13,786 bases of DNA from Methylomonas sp. (GTDB lineage: Bacteria; Pseudomonadota; Gammaproteobacteria; Methylococcales; Methylomonadaceae): NCBI GenBank assembly GCA_026990815.1, contig JALXCS010000281.1, forward strand, positions 1-13,786, written 5' to 3'. Both the position numbers and the translations under genes were made by a program. Below, piece after piece: positions 7,500 to 13,786 of this stretch. The notes under the pieces are model-generated. The model was not told where the DNA came from. It did no database searches and was given only the letters and a program-made list of their open reading frames with translations. Within the stretch, counting starts at the first letter, position 1; every line of letters starts with the position of its first letter.

Positions 7500-8348
7500 T
7501 TACTTCGTTCCCTCTTTTGCCAGCGCCCCCAGTCTGTTACCAATTTTACCAAGCATCACATTTAAACCTTGTAAACCATGTCGCTTACCTATAAACAACG
7601 GATCATTATAAGTGACATGGACCTGACCATCACGGTCTTCCCAAACCAGAAATTTTTGCGGTAAATCTATTCCGATCGATTGCCGGTTTTGCATCAAAGG
7701 TGTTCCGACTTTAGGATTGCCAAAAACAATCAATTGTGCAGGGTGCTTAATATGCCAGAAACGGGATTTTCTAGTAAAATCAAATGTAAAAGGAATAAAA
7801 AAACCATTGTCCAATAAGACTTCCTTAAGTTTTTCGACCGTTTCGGCCACTGATTGTTCAGTATCAATCGTAACCAGGCCATTCTCCAGTTGACCAAATT
7901 GCTTGAGTCTTTTATTCAGCCGGTATTGCAAAGGATCCCATAAATAAATATTGTGCCGGTCAGATAAATAACCAGAAGCATTATAAAGCAGCTTGATTTC
8001 GCCGCTGTCGGCATCTTCCCAAACTAGTATTTTTAGTGGTAAATCAATTGCCACAGTAGGGCTTCTTTTTATTAGTTTTCTTTCCAGCCTTTTATCACGG
8101 AATAAAATAAGCTGCGTTGGCGGTAACTCTAAACCTACCTTTTTAGCATTAGCAGCGTGATCCAATACCCCGACAATCTCCAAACCCTGATCTTCCAGAG
8201 TTGCCTTGATTTCACCTACTGCTTCAGAAACAGAAGCAAAGTCAGAAATGGAAAATTCGTTATCATCGTGATAATACCAGCCTCCAGCGTTGCTGATTGT
8301 CGTCCAGCCAAGTAATAAGCTTAAAAATACAAGTTGTAATCTTTTCAT
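7500..8348 (-). CDS. Secreted protein with two DUF302 domains
   Basis: The 282-residue product begins with a signal peptide (MKRLQLVFLSLLLGWTTISNA, cleavage near residue 21), so it is periplasmic or exported. Two DUF302 domains follow. The first (about 34-125) has DHAANA, PPTQLILF and IDLPLKILVWED. The second (about 160-252) has HPAQLIVFGNPKVGTPLM and IDLPQKFLVWED. The second lacks the D-H pair of the first, so the copies have diverged. DUF302 has no settled function. I chose ATG 8348 because it has AGGAAG upstream and opens on the signal peptide; the frame runs on to 8399 but adds 17 residues of no signal-peptide character. It lies upstream of the Crp-like gene, separated by a probable terminator. 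Confidence 0.85.
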   Translation of the reverse strand: MKRLQLVFLSLLLGWTTISNAGGWYYHDDNEFSISDFASVSEAVGEIKATLEDQGLEIVGVLDHAANAKKVGLELPPTQLILFRDKRLERKLIKRSPTVAIDLPLKILVWEDADSGEIKLLYNASGYLSDRHNIYLWDPLQYRLNKRLKQFGQLENGLVTIDTEQSVAETVEKLKEVLLDNGFFIPFTFDFTRKSRFWHIKHPAQLIVFGNPKVGTPLMQNRQSIGIDLPQKFLVWEDRDGQVHVTYNDPLFIGKRHGLQGLNVMLGKIGNRLGALAKEGTK

Positions 8349-8418
8349 GTTAAAGCTTCCTGTTATTAGTTGATAAGGAAGGCTAGTCATATCAAACAAT
8401 AATTAAAATTTCATTAAG

Positions 8419-8528
8419 TGTAGCGCGGAAAAGTGATAACGCATTCCGCCATTTGTGGGTTATGAAACGTACAATGTCGGAAAACGCTATCGCTATTCCA
8501 ACTTACGCATCCGTCCTACGGGCTACGC
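8419..8528. repeat. Possible short MITE- or REP-like element
   Basis: About 110 non-coding bases begin with GTAGCGCGG (8420-8428) and end with CGGGCTACGC (8519-8528). These ends are imperfect inverted repeats, GTAGCGCG against GTAGCCCG. Inside the left part, GCGGAA and TTCCGC form a smaller hairpin, and the right part has GCATCCGTCCTACGGGCTACG. The style (GGAATGCG, CCTACGGG) resembles short palindromic elements spread through many bacterial genomes. An outer pair, TTGTGGGT (8453-8460) and ACCCACAA (8541-8548), partly overlaps it. No coding sequence is present, and only one copy lies in this window, so its repeat status is inferred. Confidence 0.4.
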
Positions 8529-8552
8529 AAGATAGAAAATACCCACAATTAT

Positions 8553-8852
8553 TTACCAATCGACCTCAATAGAGTAGCTATTTCCGCCAGAGGTAACTGT
8601 TGTATGATTTGAGGCATGACTCCGGGTAATGCTTATACAATCAATATGTTGTAATGTTACCGCTTTTGACGGGAACCCTGGTGTAAAAGTTTTCTCTTCA
8701 ACTAAAATGTTAATATCGTTTCTAATATTGGGTTCAATTATGAGTAATGGGGTTTTTGGATCCAAGTTTAAAATTTTTTTTATTTCCGACATTTGTTCTG
8801 TCGAGATAACTGGGCAAAAGCGGGTAATTGGCTCATGGTTACATTTTGTCAT
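8553..8852 (-). CDS. Uncharacterised 99-residue protein in the operon of the FecR-TPR-barrel gene
   Basis: I do not recognise this protein. It starts MTKCNHEPITRFCPVI, has three cysteines (C4, C13, C72), no signal peptide and no membrane helix. Its C-terminal third is rich in Ser, Thr, His and Gly (SHASNHTTVTSGG) and it ends SYSIEVDW. A strong ribosome-binding site, AGGAG, lies about 8 bases before the ATG. Its start is 23 bases after the stop of the large FecR-TPR-barrel gene, so the two are almost certainly one transcript. It could be a cytoplasmic partner, a small modified peptide precursor, or a protein handled by the large outer-membrane protein; nothing in the sequence decides between these. 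Confidence 0.7.
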   Translation of the reverse strand: MTKCNHEPITRFCPVISTEQMSEIKKILNLDPKTPLLIIEPNIRNDINILVEEKTFTPGFPSKAVTLQHIDCISITRSHASNHTTVTSGGNSYSIEVDW

Positions 8853-8875
8853 AGTAATTCTCCTGTGTTATCGAA

Positions 8876-11800
8876 TTAATAGTTGAGGGTTAATTGACCG
8901 AGTATTGTTCGGTCAGGAATAAAAAGGGGTTGCGTTGGTTCGCTAGACTGTACGTTTGTATCTTGGAAATTGAATTTTTGATCAAATATATTGTTAATTT
9001 TCAGGCTTAAAACGCCGAAGTTTTTTGGAAGCCTATAGCCAATTGAAATATCAATTAGAAAAAAATCATCGTGATTTTTTTTAAGGTTTTGTGAATCAAA
9101 AGCTAATTTTTGATCAACGTAGGTTGCGGTGATAGAACCAAATAAGCCAGATGAATCAAAATAGCGCACTCCAAAAGGAATGATGATGTTTTGTAATTCA
9201 GTTGGTAATTCAGGTAGAGAGAGATTTACTTTTTTTCTACCCTTAAACGTATGTGTTACTGGGGTTCGATTTATTTTTAACCATTGATATTCAGCTGAAA
9301 AGACCCAGTTTTTAAAGGGGGTCCAATTTAAATAGGCTTTATATTGCTCTTCTCTTTGGTCTTCAAATTTAAGCTTTGTAAATATTTCCTGAGGTTTTGG
9401 TCGTGATTTAAGTCGGGTAAAAGTAAAAGGAACTTTAAGTTCTCGTGAAGAGAATTCAAAGCCAACGAATAAATTTTTTGTAGGAATTAAATCAATTCCA
9501 ATACTATATTCTCTTGTACGTGTCCCGTTGAAGTTATCCAGTTGTTGGCTGAATCCAGCAATTTGTGTTGGTTGTAAGGAGTTTTCAAAAATCAAAGAGC
9601 GTTTGTTGCTTTGAAAAGCCGCACCTCGTAAGGTGGCCCAATCAGCCAGTCCCCATTTGATACCAAATTTTGGGTTGATGGATGATATTTTGAGTTCTCT
9701 ATTAAATGCATCTACTTGCGAAACATATTCTAAACCAAAAGTCCATGCTACATTTTTAGGCCAGAGAATATTGGAATAAAAATAAACTTCGTGCCATTCG
9801 CCAGATAGGTCTAGAGTAGCGTCAAACAAAAGGCGATCAAAGTTATTGCCAGTTAGAAAAGTATTTCGGTTATTTCCTTCAAAATTGTAATGTCCTCCCC
9901 CAAGTAGGAAATTGAAATCCTTAAACTTTAAAATGTATTGCGCTTGTATGTCATAACCATGTCTAGATTCATTAATCAAATGTAATGGTGGGGCAGGAAG
10001 GCGCCCTTGCGGACCAAGGTTCTTGGTGTTGTCATCTCGGTCAACATATTGAAATGAAACAATAAATTGCGAGTTTGGTGTTAATGTAAGTAAGGCGCCT
10101 GCTCTAAAAACTTCTTGATCAATTTCTCTATCAAAAACATGTGAAAAGTCTCTGGGGTTAAATTTTAATCGAAGATCCCCTTCTTCGGTTTTGCGTTTTC
10201 GATATTCGAATTGTAAATTTAATGAATCAGTTATTTTCAATTGTGTATAGGCATTATATATTTTATGTCTGACTTCATTATTTTCTCGGAATCCTTCTGA
10301 GGAATAATGAAACTGTCCAAAACTGTATGAAAGGTTGTTATAGATACCTGAAAGTACAGCTTGGTCTGAAATTGTGTTATGGCTACCAATAATTCCTGAA
10401 CCAGTAAATTGAGTGCCATTTCTTTCGAACAGCGGAGTAAATTCATTAAAACTTGCTTTTGATGGGCTTATATCAGTAATGAAGTTTAATTTAGTTTCAG
10501 CTGTTTCAGGTTGAACTGGATTGATATTAATTGGTTGAAGTAACTGAGCTTGCAATAACTCACTAGCACGAGAAGCTTCATGACGAGGAATTTGTGAGTA
10601 TGCATCGGCGAGAAACCGGTGTGCTGAATAATTAGAAGGGTCTATATCTAAAGACCTGGAACTAAGATTTATTGCCGGTTGGTCGAAACCAAAACCTAAT
10701 TCATTATAAATTCGAGCCAGGCTTACTGATCGTCCTGCCAAATCCTCATCCAACAACAATTTAGACCGATAAACCCCACGATTATTATTCAACTCAATCG
10801 CCTTTTGCATATCGTGTAAAGCTTCCACCGGTCTGTTGGTGGTTTGTTTCAGAATTGCGTCATAAAACCACGGTGTTGGATCATTCGGGTCCATTTTTTT
10901 GGCGATGGCTAATTCCGTTGCTGCATAGCCTTCATTTCTCAGTTCATAATAGGCTTTGCCCAAATAACTACGCATGATGGAATTATCTGGATCAAGAGTA
11001 ACGGCGGCTTCTATATCACGGGTGCCTTCCTTGATGTCGCCTTTTCTGATTTTTGCTAAGCCCAATCCTAATCGGGCTAAGGGCTCGGCTGAATTCAGGT
11101 TGATGGCCTGGTTAAAAGAGGTTTTGGCTTCATCAATGTCAATTTGGGCCAGATAGGCAAACCCCAGCACGGTTTGGGTGCGATCCAGTTGCGGGTTGAG
11201 TTGCCGGGCTTTTTTTGCAGATTCCAAGGCATCGCTTCGTTCGCCGCTGGATAACTGCAATTCCGCTAGTCTGGCCCAAGCAAGGGCGTTGCCAGGGGCC
11301 AGTTTTATGGCTTGTTGGGTGGCTTTTAGTGCTTCAGAAATTTTAAAGGCCGCTTGTAACGCATACGATAAAGCTATTTGGGAAACCACTGAGCTTGGGT
11401 TTAGCTCAGTGGCTCTTTTCGCCAATTTTAATGCTTCTTGTTGTTGATTTTTGGTGACGGCGATAATGGATTTAATTGCTAAAGCTGCGCTACTGGTGGC
11501 TTTAAGCTGTTGGGCGTGTTCTATTTCCTGTAATGCTTCGTTGACACTGCCGACTGTTAATAGTAATGAGGCTTTCAGGGCAAAAAAGTGTTGATCCCGT
11601 TGCCTTTCCGGAATTTTTTCCAAACTTTGCAAAGTGTGATAGATATTACCTTGTTTATAATTTTCAAGTGCTGGTTGAAAAGCTAGAATTGCTTCAAGGT
11701 TTTGAAAATCCACAATCGGCGGATAATACAAGGCCCACTGTACCGCATCTTTAGGATGAATGGTCAGTGGTTTTATCTGGGTGATCTGGTCTTTGCCCGT

Positions 11801-12325
11801 TGTTCCAATCTGATGTTCATTAATTAATACCCGGCCGGCTTTATTTTCTGCAGCAACCCGACCGTCAAAAACGGTAATTTCAGTTTGCTGGTTGGTCACC
11901 CGGATCAGAAATTCCGTACCCTCATGAACCGCGTTAACAAAAGGGGTGTCTACTTCTAGTTGGTGTGGTCTGCGGCTTCTGAAAAATGCACCGCCTTCAA
12001 AAAGATCAAGTATCCAGGAAAATTTACTTTTATTCAAAATTGGAAAGCTTAGGGTACTACTTTGTTCCAGTGTTACCAGTGATTCATTGCCTAATTCTAT
12101 GGTAACTCGACTATGACGATTGGTGCGAAGCCTGTCGCCCTGGCAGAAATATTCCCCTTTTTTTACAGTATTCCATTCTGAATGGCGATAATGCTGTTTT
12201 TCAACCCGGCCATTAGCCGAGACCAATTTTGCTATCCACTGTTGCTCACACTCCGGCGTGGCTTTCACCAGGTAAGGAAAGCTGAAAAGGATAATAGTCA
12301 AATAAAACCGGGTGTTTGTTAGCAC
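8876..12325 (-). CDS. FecR-domain, TPR-repeat, outer-membrane beta-barrel protein
   Basis: This 1149-residue envelope protein has three parts. A signal peptide (about 1-22, cut near VKA) leads to a FecR-type periplasmic domain (about 26-200), with GRVEK, GDRLRT, SRVTIELG, DTPFVNAVHEGTEFLIRV and EITVFDGRV. About ten TPR-like repeats follow (about 215-590), with typical A-x-x-x-N-P/D-P turns such as ATELNPSS, AIKLAPGN, AVTLDPDN and DIDPSN. From about 625 to the end lies a region of alternating aromatic beta-strands ending LSLKINNIFDQKFNF...LTLNY, like a TonB-receptor barrel end but with no plug domain or TonB box. I infer an outer-membrane barrel with periplasmic TPR and FecR domains; whether it exports, imports or senses is unknown. 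Translation starts at GTG 12325 with a weak ribosome-binding site. Base composition changes sharply within the gene. Confidence 0.85.
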   Translation of the reverse strand: MLTNTRFYLTIILFSFPYLVKATPECEQQWIAKLVSANGRVEKQHYRHSEWNTVKKGEYFCQGDRLRTNRHSRVTIELGNESLVTLEQSSTLSFPILNKSKFSWILDLFEGGAFFRSRRPHQLEVDTPFVNAVHEGTEFLIRVTNQQTEITVFDGRVAAENKAGRVLINEHQIGTTGKDQITQIKPLTIHPKDAVQWALYYPPIVDFQNLEAILAFQPALENYKQGNIYHTLQSLEKIPERQRDQHFFALKASLLLTVGSVNEALQEIEHAQQLKATSSAALAIKSIIAVTKNQQQEALKLAKRATELNPSSVVSQIALSYALQAAFKISEALKATQQAIKLAPGNALAWARLAELQLSSGERSDALESAKKARQLNPQLDRTQTVLGFAYLAQIDIDEAKTSFNQAINLNSAEPLARLGLGLAKIRKGDIKEGTRDIEAAVTLDPDNSIMRSYLGKAYYELRNEGYAATELAIAKKMDPNDPTPWFYDAILKQTTNRPVEALHDMQKAIELNNNRGVYRSKLLLDEDLAGRSVSLARIYNELGFGFDQPAINLSSRSLDIDPSNYSAHRFLADAYSQIPRHEASRASELLQAQLLQPININPVQPETAETKLNFITDISPSKASFNEFTPLFERNGTQFTGSGIIGSHNTISDQAVLSGIYNNLSYSFGQFHYSSEGFRENNEVRHKIYNAYTQLKITDSLNLQFEYRKRKTEEGDLRLKFNPRDFSHVFDREIDQEVFRAGALLTLTPNSQFIVSFQYVDRDDNTKNLGPQGRLPAPPLHLINESRHGYDIQAQYILKFKDFNFLLGGGHYNFEGNNRNTFLTGNNFDRLLFDATLDLSGEWHEVYFYSNILWPKNVAWTFGLEYVSQVDAFNRELKISSINPKFGIKWGLADWATLRGAAFQSNKRSLIFENSLQPTQIAGFSQQLDNFNGTRTREYSIGIDLIPTKNLFVGFEFSSRELKVPFTFTRLKSRPKPQEIFTKLKFEDQREEQYKAYLNWTPFKNWVFSAEYQWLKINRTPVTHTFKGRKKVNLSLPELPTELQNIIIPFGVRYFDSSGLFGSITATYVDQKLAFDSQNLKKNHDDFFLIDISIGYRLPKNFGVLSLKINNIFDQKFNFQDTNVQSSEPTQPLFIPDRTILGQLTLNY

Positions 12326-12426
12326 AATCTTTATATTTAGTTTTGTTTTTCAATACCATAGTGGGGAGGGTTTTCTTTCTGCAGTTTCCACGATGGAATA
12401 TTGTTTTTTAATTTGCTTTTTTTGTC

Positions 12427-12456
12427 ATTGTATGCGCTTCTTCTTTGAAAATGCAA
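12427..12456 (-). promoter_or_regulatory. Sigma-70-type promoter of the FecR-TPR-barrel operon
   Basis: On the minus strand, TTGCAT (-35, plus-strand 12451-12456), an 18-base spacer and TACAAT (-10, 12427-12432) give a good sigma-70 match. Transcription should begin near 12420, leaving a leader of about 95 bases before GTG 12325. The same layout stands before the truncated FecR gene, which strengthens the call. Confidence 0.7.
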
Positions 12457-12462
12457 TTTAAT

Positions 12463-12474
12463 GGTAATATTACC
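12463..12474. promoter_or_regulatory. Palindromic operator, copy 1
   Basis: GGTAATATTACC is a perfect 12-base palindrome placed exactly 6 bases upstream of the -35 box of the large gene, centred near -48. The shared block with the second copy is 16 bases, TGGTAATATTACCGTG. Its position just upstream of -35 fits an activator site. The protein that binds it is not identified. Confidence 0.65.
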
Positions 12475-12482
12475 GTGGTCAT

Positions 12483-12872
12483 TTAAGTTAATGATTTATT
12501 GGTTATCGGGGAGCTAATAACTGTCGTCAACCAGAGTAGATACTTCTGAATCAGATGAAGTTGTAAATCGTGTTGTATAATCTTGGTAGGGAAAGTCAGG
12601 GTGCTGTTTGGCTCCAGTTCCACAGTCGTTGTGGGTTCAATAATGAATTTCAGCCTAGCCCGCCCATGCCGCGCAGTTCGAATTTTGTCGCCATGGCAAA
12701 AGCAATCGTCTGGGCTGACGGGTTGCCATCTCGCCTGATTTTTTGTTAATTTTTCAACTTTTCCTGTTGTTGAAATCAACCTGGCAACCCAATGTTCACA
12801 TTCGGGTGAAGCTTCAAGAGTTAGCGGGGTAATGCTGAAAATAAAAATAAGGTAAAGTCTGGTGTGTACCAT
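12483..12872 (-). CDS. Truncated FecR-domain paralogue, possible pseudogene
   Basis: This 129-residue protein matches the first 95 or so residues of the large FecR-TPR-barrel protein along its length: signal peptide (to about 21, LEA), SPECE against TPECE, W-x-A-R/K-L, G-K/R-VEK, CFCHGD against YFCQGD, RTARHGRARL against RTNRHSRVTI, and NSTLTFP against SSTLSFP. After that, similarity stops and a 34-residue tail of unrelated sequence leads to the stop. The second half of the FecR domain, the TPRs and the barrel are absent. I chose ATG 12872 because it aligns with the start of the large protein; GTG 12878 is an in-frame alternative. It has its own promoter and palindrome. It may be a decayed duplicate or a short secreted FecR-like protein in its own right. 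Confidence 0.6.
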   Translation of the reverse strand: MVHTRLYLIFIFSITPLTLEASPECEHWVARLISTTGKVEKLTKNQARWQPVSPDDCFCHGDKIRTARHGRARLKFIIEPTTTVELEPNSTLTFPTKIIQHDLQLHLIQKYLLWLTTVISSPITNKSLT

Positions 12873-12977
12873 AACCACTATCCATAAGAGAGATTTTCTT
12901 ATTTGATTAACAGCATCTCATTTTTCCATCAACCATGCTTATCTGATGGAGATTACTATAATCAGTTGTTTTAGGGG

Positions 12978-13007
12978 ATAATAAGCGTTTTGGAAGGGGT
13001 AAAGCAA
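12978..13007 (-). promoter_or_regulatory. Sigma-70-type promoter of the truncated FecR gene
   Basis: On the minus strand, TTGCTT (-35, plus-strand 13002-13007), 18 bases and TATTAT (-10, 12978-12983) match the spacing of the promoter before the large gene. Transcription should start near 12971, about 95-100 bases before the start codon. Confidence 0.65.
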
Positions 13008-13013
13008 CGCATT

Positions 13014-13025
13014 GGTAATATTACC
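13014..13025. promoter_or_regulatory. Palindromic operator, copy 2
   Basis: This is the second GGTAATATTACC palindrome, again exactly 6 bases upstream of the -35 box. The remainder of the 210-base gap (12879-13088) holds this promoter and a short inverted repeat, CCATCA (12926-12931) with TGATGG (12944-12949), that lacks a T tract. No clear terminator for the DUF3426 gene is visible. Confidence 0.65.
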
Positions 13026-13088
13026 GTGTTGCTGTTAATCTGGAAAAATCAATTGAATGCCTACGATTATTTTAAATATTGGCTGAGT

Positions 13089-13724
13089 CTAAAGTAATTC
13101 GATACTAAATCCGCCAACTTTGGCTTCGGGTAAGGCAATATCCAACCTTATGGTAAATGTATCTGAAGGATCCAGTAAATTTTCGGTCACAATTTGCTTC
13201 TGATAATCACCGGGATGAAAAATACGATGAGCAACTGGGGTGCCAGAATAATTTAACAAAGTTAATTTAATATCTGGAAAGGCTTGGGGAAAAGGGGCTT
13301 CATTTCGGATCGCTGCCTGGAGAATGTAATGATTTTCTTGTAACTCCAATGAGCTGTGTAGAACTGAAAATTCTTTGATATTGCGGTATGTGGGAGGCTG
13401 GCAGCCGATGAGTTTGCATGCCTGCAATATCGAGGGTCTGATGATTCTATTTTGCGCAAGATCATCGCTTTTAAAATGCAAAAACTGGAAACCAAGCAGT
13501 AATAGTCCTACAAATACGCCTAGATGCCAAAATGAGTTTGATATTGGCTTTTTTTCCGATTTCTCCCAAGCAAAAGGCTTCCGGGCAGCAACTGTTTCGA
13601 CCAGATTGGCAAGCGGATCGAACTGGCAGGAACATTCAGGGCAGATGGTGGTGCCATCACTTTCTTGAAATTCTTCAGTCGTTAAAGAATGTGTGTGGTG
13701 GCAATCCGGACATTCTATTAGCAT
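13089..13724 (-). CDS. Zinc-ribbon and DUF3426 domain membrane protein
   Basis: The 211-residue protein opens with a four-cysteine zinc ribbon (C5, C8, C28, C31; IECPDCHH...ICPEC) of the MJ0042/zinc_ribbon_5 type. A single membrane helix follows (about 66-83, WHLGVFVGLLLLGFQFLHF), then a DUF3426 domain (about 95-205) with the conserved RPSILQACKLIGCQPP block. The ribbon should face the cytoplasm and DUF3426 the periplasm. Function is unknown; in gammaproteobacteria it commonly follows prmA, as it does here with a 15-base gap. The ribosome-binding site is weak, so translation may be coupled to prmA. Confidence 0.88.
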   Translation of the reverse strand: MLIECPDCHHTHSLTTEEFQESDGTTICPECSCQFDPLANLVETVAARKPFAWEKSEKKPISNSFWHLGVFVGLLLLGFQFLHFKSDDLAQNRIIRPSILQACKLIGCQPPTYRNIKEFSVLHSSLELQENHYILQAAIRNEAPFPQAFPDIKLTLLNYSGTPVAHRIFHPGDYQKQIVTENLLDPSDTFTIRLDIALPEAKVGGFSIELL

Positions 13725-13739
13725 TTTGTCTGGTGCTGG

Positions 13740-13786
13740 TCAGCAACTTGCCGTCGATGGTTTGATTTGTTTATGACCAGTAAGCC
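13740..13786 (-). CDS. prmA: C-terminal end of ribosomal protein L11 methyltransferase (partial)
   Basis: Only the last 14 complete codons lie in the window, reading LTGHKQIKPSTASC and then TGA. The LTGHK block resembles the RITGRK end of E. coli PrmA, which trimethylates ribosomal protein L11. The identification depends on this short match plus the following DUF3426 gene, a common neighbour of prmA. Another frame across the same bases is also open (GLLVINKSNHRRQV...), so the call is moderate. Confidence 0.5.
   Translation of the reverse strand, partial: LTGHKQIKPSTASC

Noticed and set aside
10974..11447. Rightward open frames opposite the TPR region
   Set aside because: They arise from codon bias in the Ala/Leu-rich repeats on the other strand; no start signals are seen.
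10600..11700. Repeated pattern in the TPR region considered as a DNA repeat or CRISPR
   Set aside because: The periodicity is at protein level (34-residue TPR units); the DNA units are too diverged and there are no spacers.
12490..12600. A second open frame past the end of the FecR similarity in the truncated paralogue, ending in an acidic DDSY tail
   Set aside because: It has no start codon of its own and does not resemble the missing FecR half, so a frameshift would not restore the family sequence.
12926..12949. CCATCA/TGATGG inverted repeat as a terminator
   Set aside because: No T tract follows in either direction, and it lies downstream of the predicted transcription start of the truncated FecR gene.
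12463..13025. Both palindromes contain TAATATTAC, the nonanucleotide of CRESS-DNA virus and geminivirus origins
   Set aside because: There is no stem-loop around it and no Rep gene. Both copies sit at the same place relative to promoter boxes, so a regulatory role explains them better.

Overview
The window looks like chromosome of a free-living gammaproteobacterium of moderate-to-low GC. The core genes (pnp, uvrC-pgsA, the end of prmA followed by a zinc-ribbon/DUF3426 protein) and their order fit gammaproteobacteria. The accessory genes (tandem DUF302 protein, DUF2892 protein, Crp-like regulator, FecR-TPR-barrel protein) would suit a Methylococcales-type methanotroph or a relative, but that placement is an impression and was not tested.

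Layout: all genes in 74-6463 read rightward and all genes in 6529-13786 read leftward. The two halves converge on a probable bidirectional terminator at about 6492-6529. The rightward half holds pnp (with its own terminator), a family-5-type uracil-DNA glycosylase overlapping uvrC, pgsA, a TetR-type regulator and a small DUF2892 membrane protein. uvrC is split by a one-base frameshift at a run of eight A's (3263-3270), although everything on either side is well conserved. The leftward half, read from the right edge, holds the last codons of prmA, a zinc-ribbon/DUF3426 membrane protein, a truncated FecR-domain protein, a 1149-residue FecR-TPR-outer-membrane-barrel protein, a 99-residue unknown protein, a secreted protein with two DUF302 domains, a Crp/Fnr regulator with conserved cAMP-contact residues, and a one-helix membrane peptide.

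The most unusual region is 8553-13030. The large protein joins a periplasmic FecR domain, about ten TPR-like repeats and a C-terminal beta-barrel with no TonB plug. It appears to share an operon with the 99-residue protein. Upstream lies a shortened paralogue of its N-terminus. Both genes have the same promoter layout: a perfect 12-bp palindrome, 6 bp, a -35 box, 18 bp, a -10 box, and a leader of roughly 90-100 bases. The matching layout implies one shared regulator, or a duplicated promoter-plus-5'-end unit. The barrel half of the large gene is also much more AT-rich than its TPR half, which may reflect a chimeric origin.

No CRISPR array, complete insertion sequence, tRNA, rRNA or phage gene was seen. 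No stretch without a gene exceeds about 210 bases.
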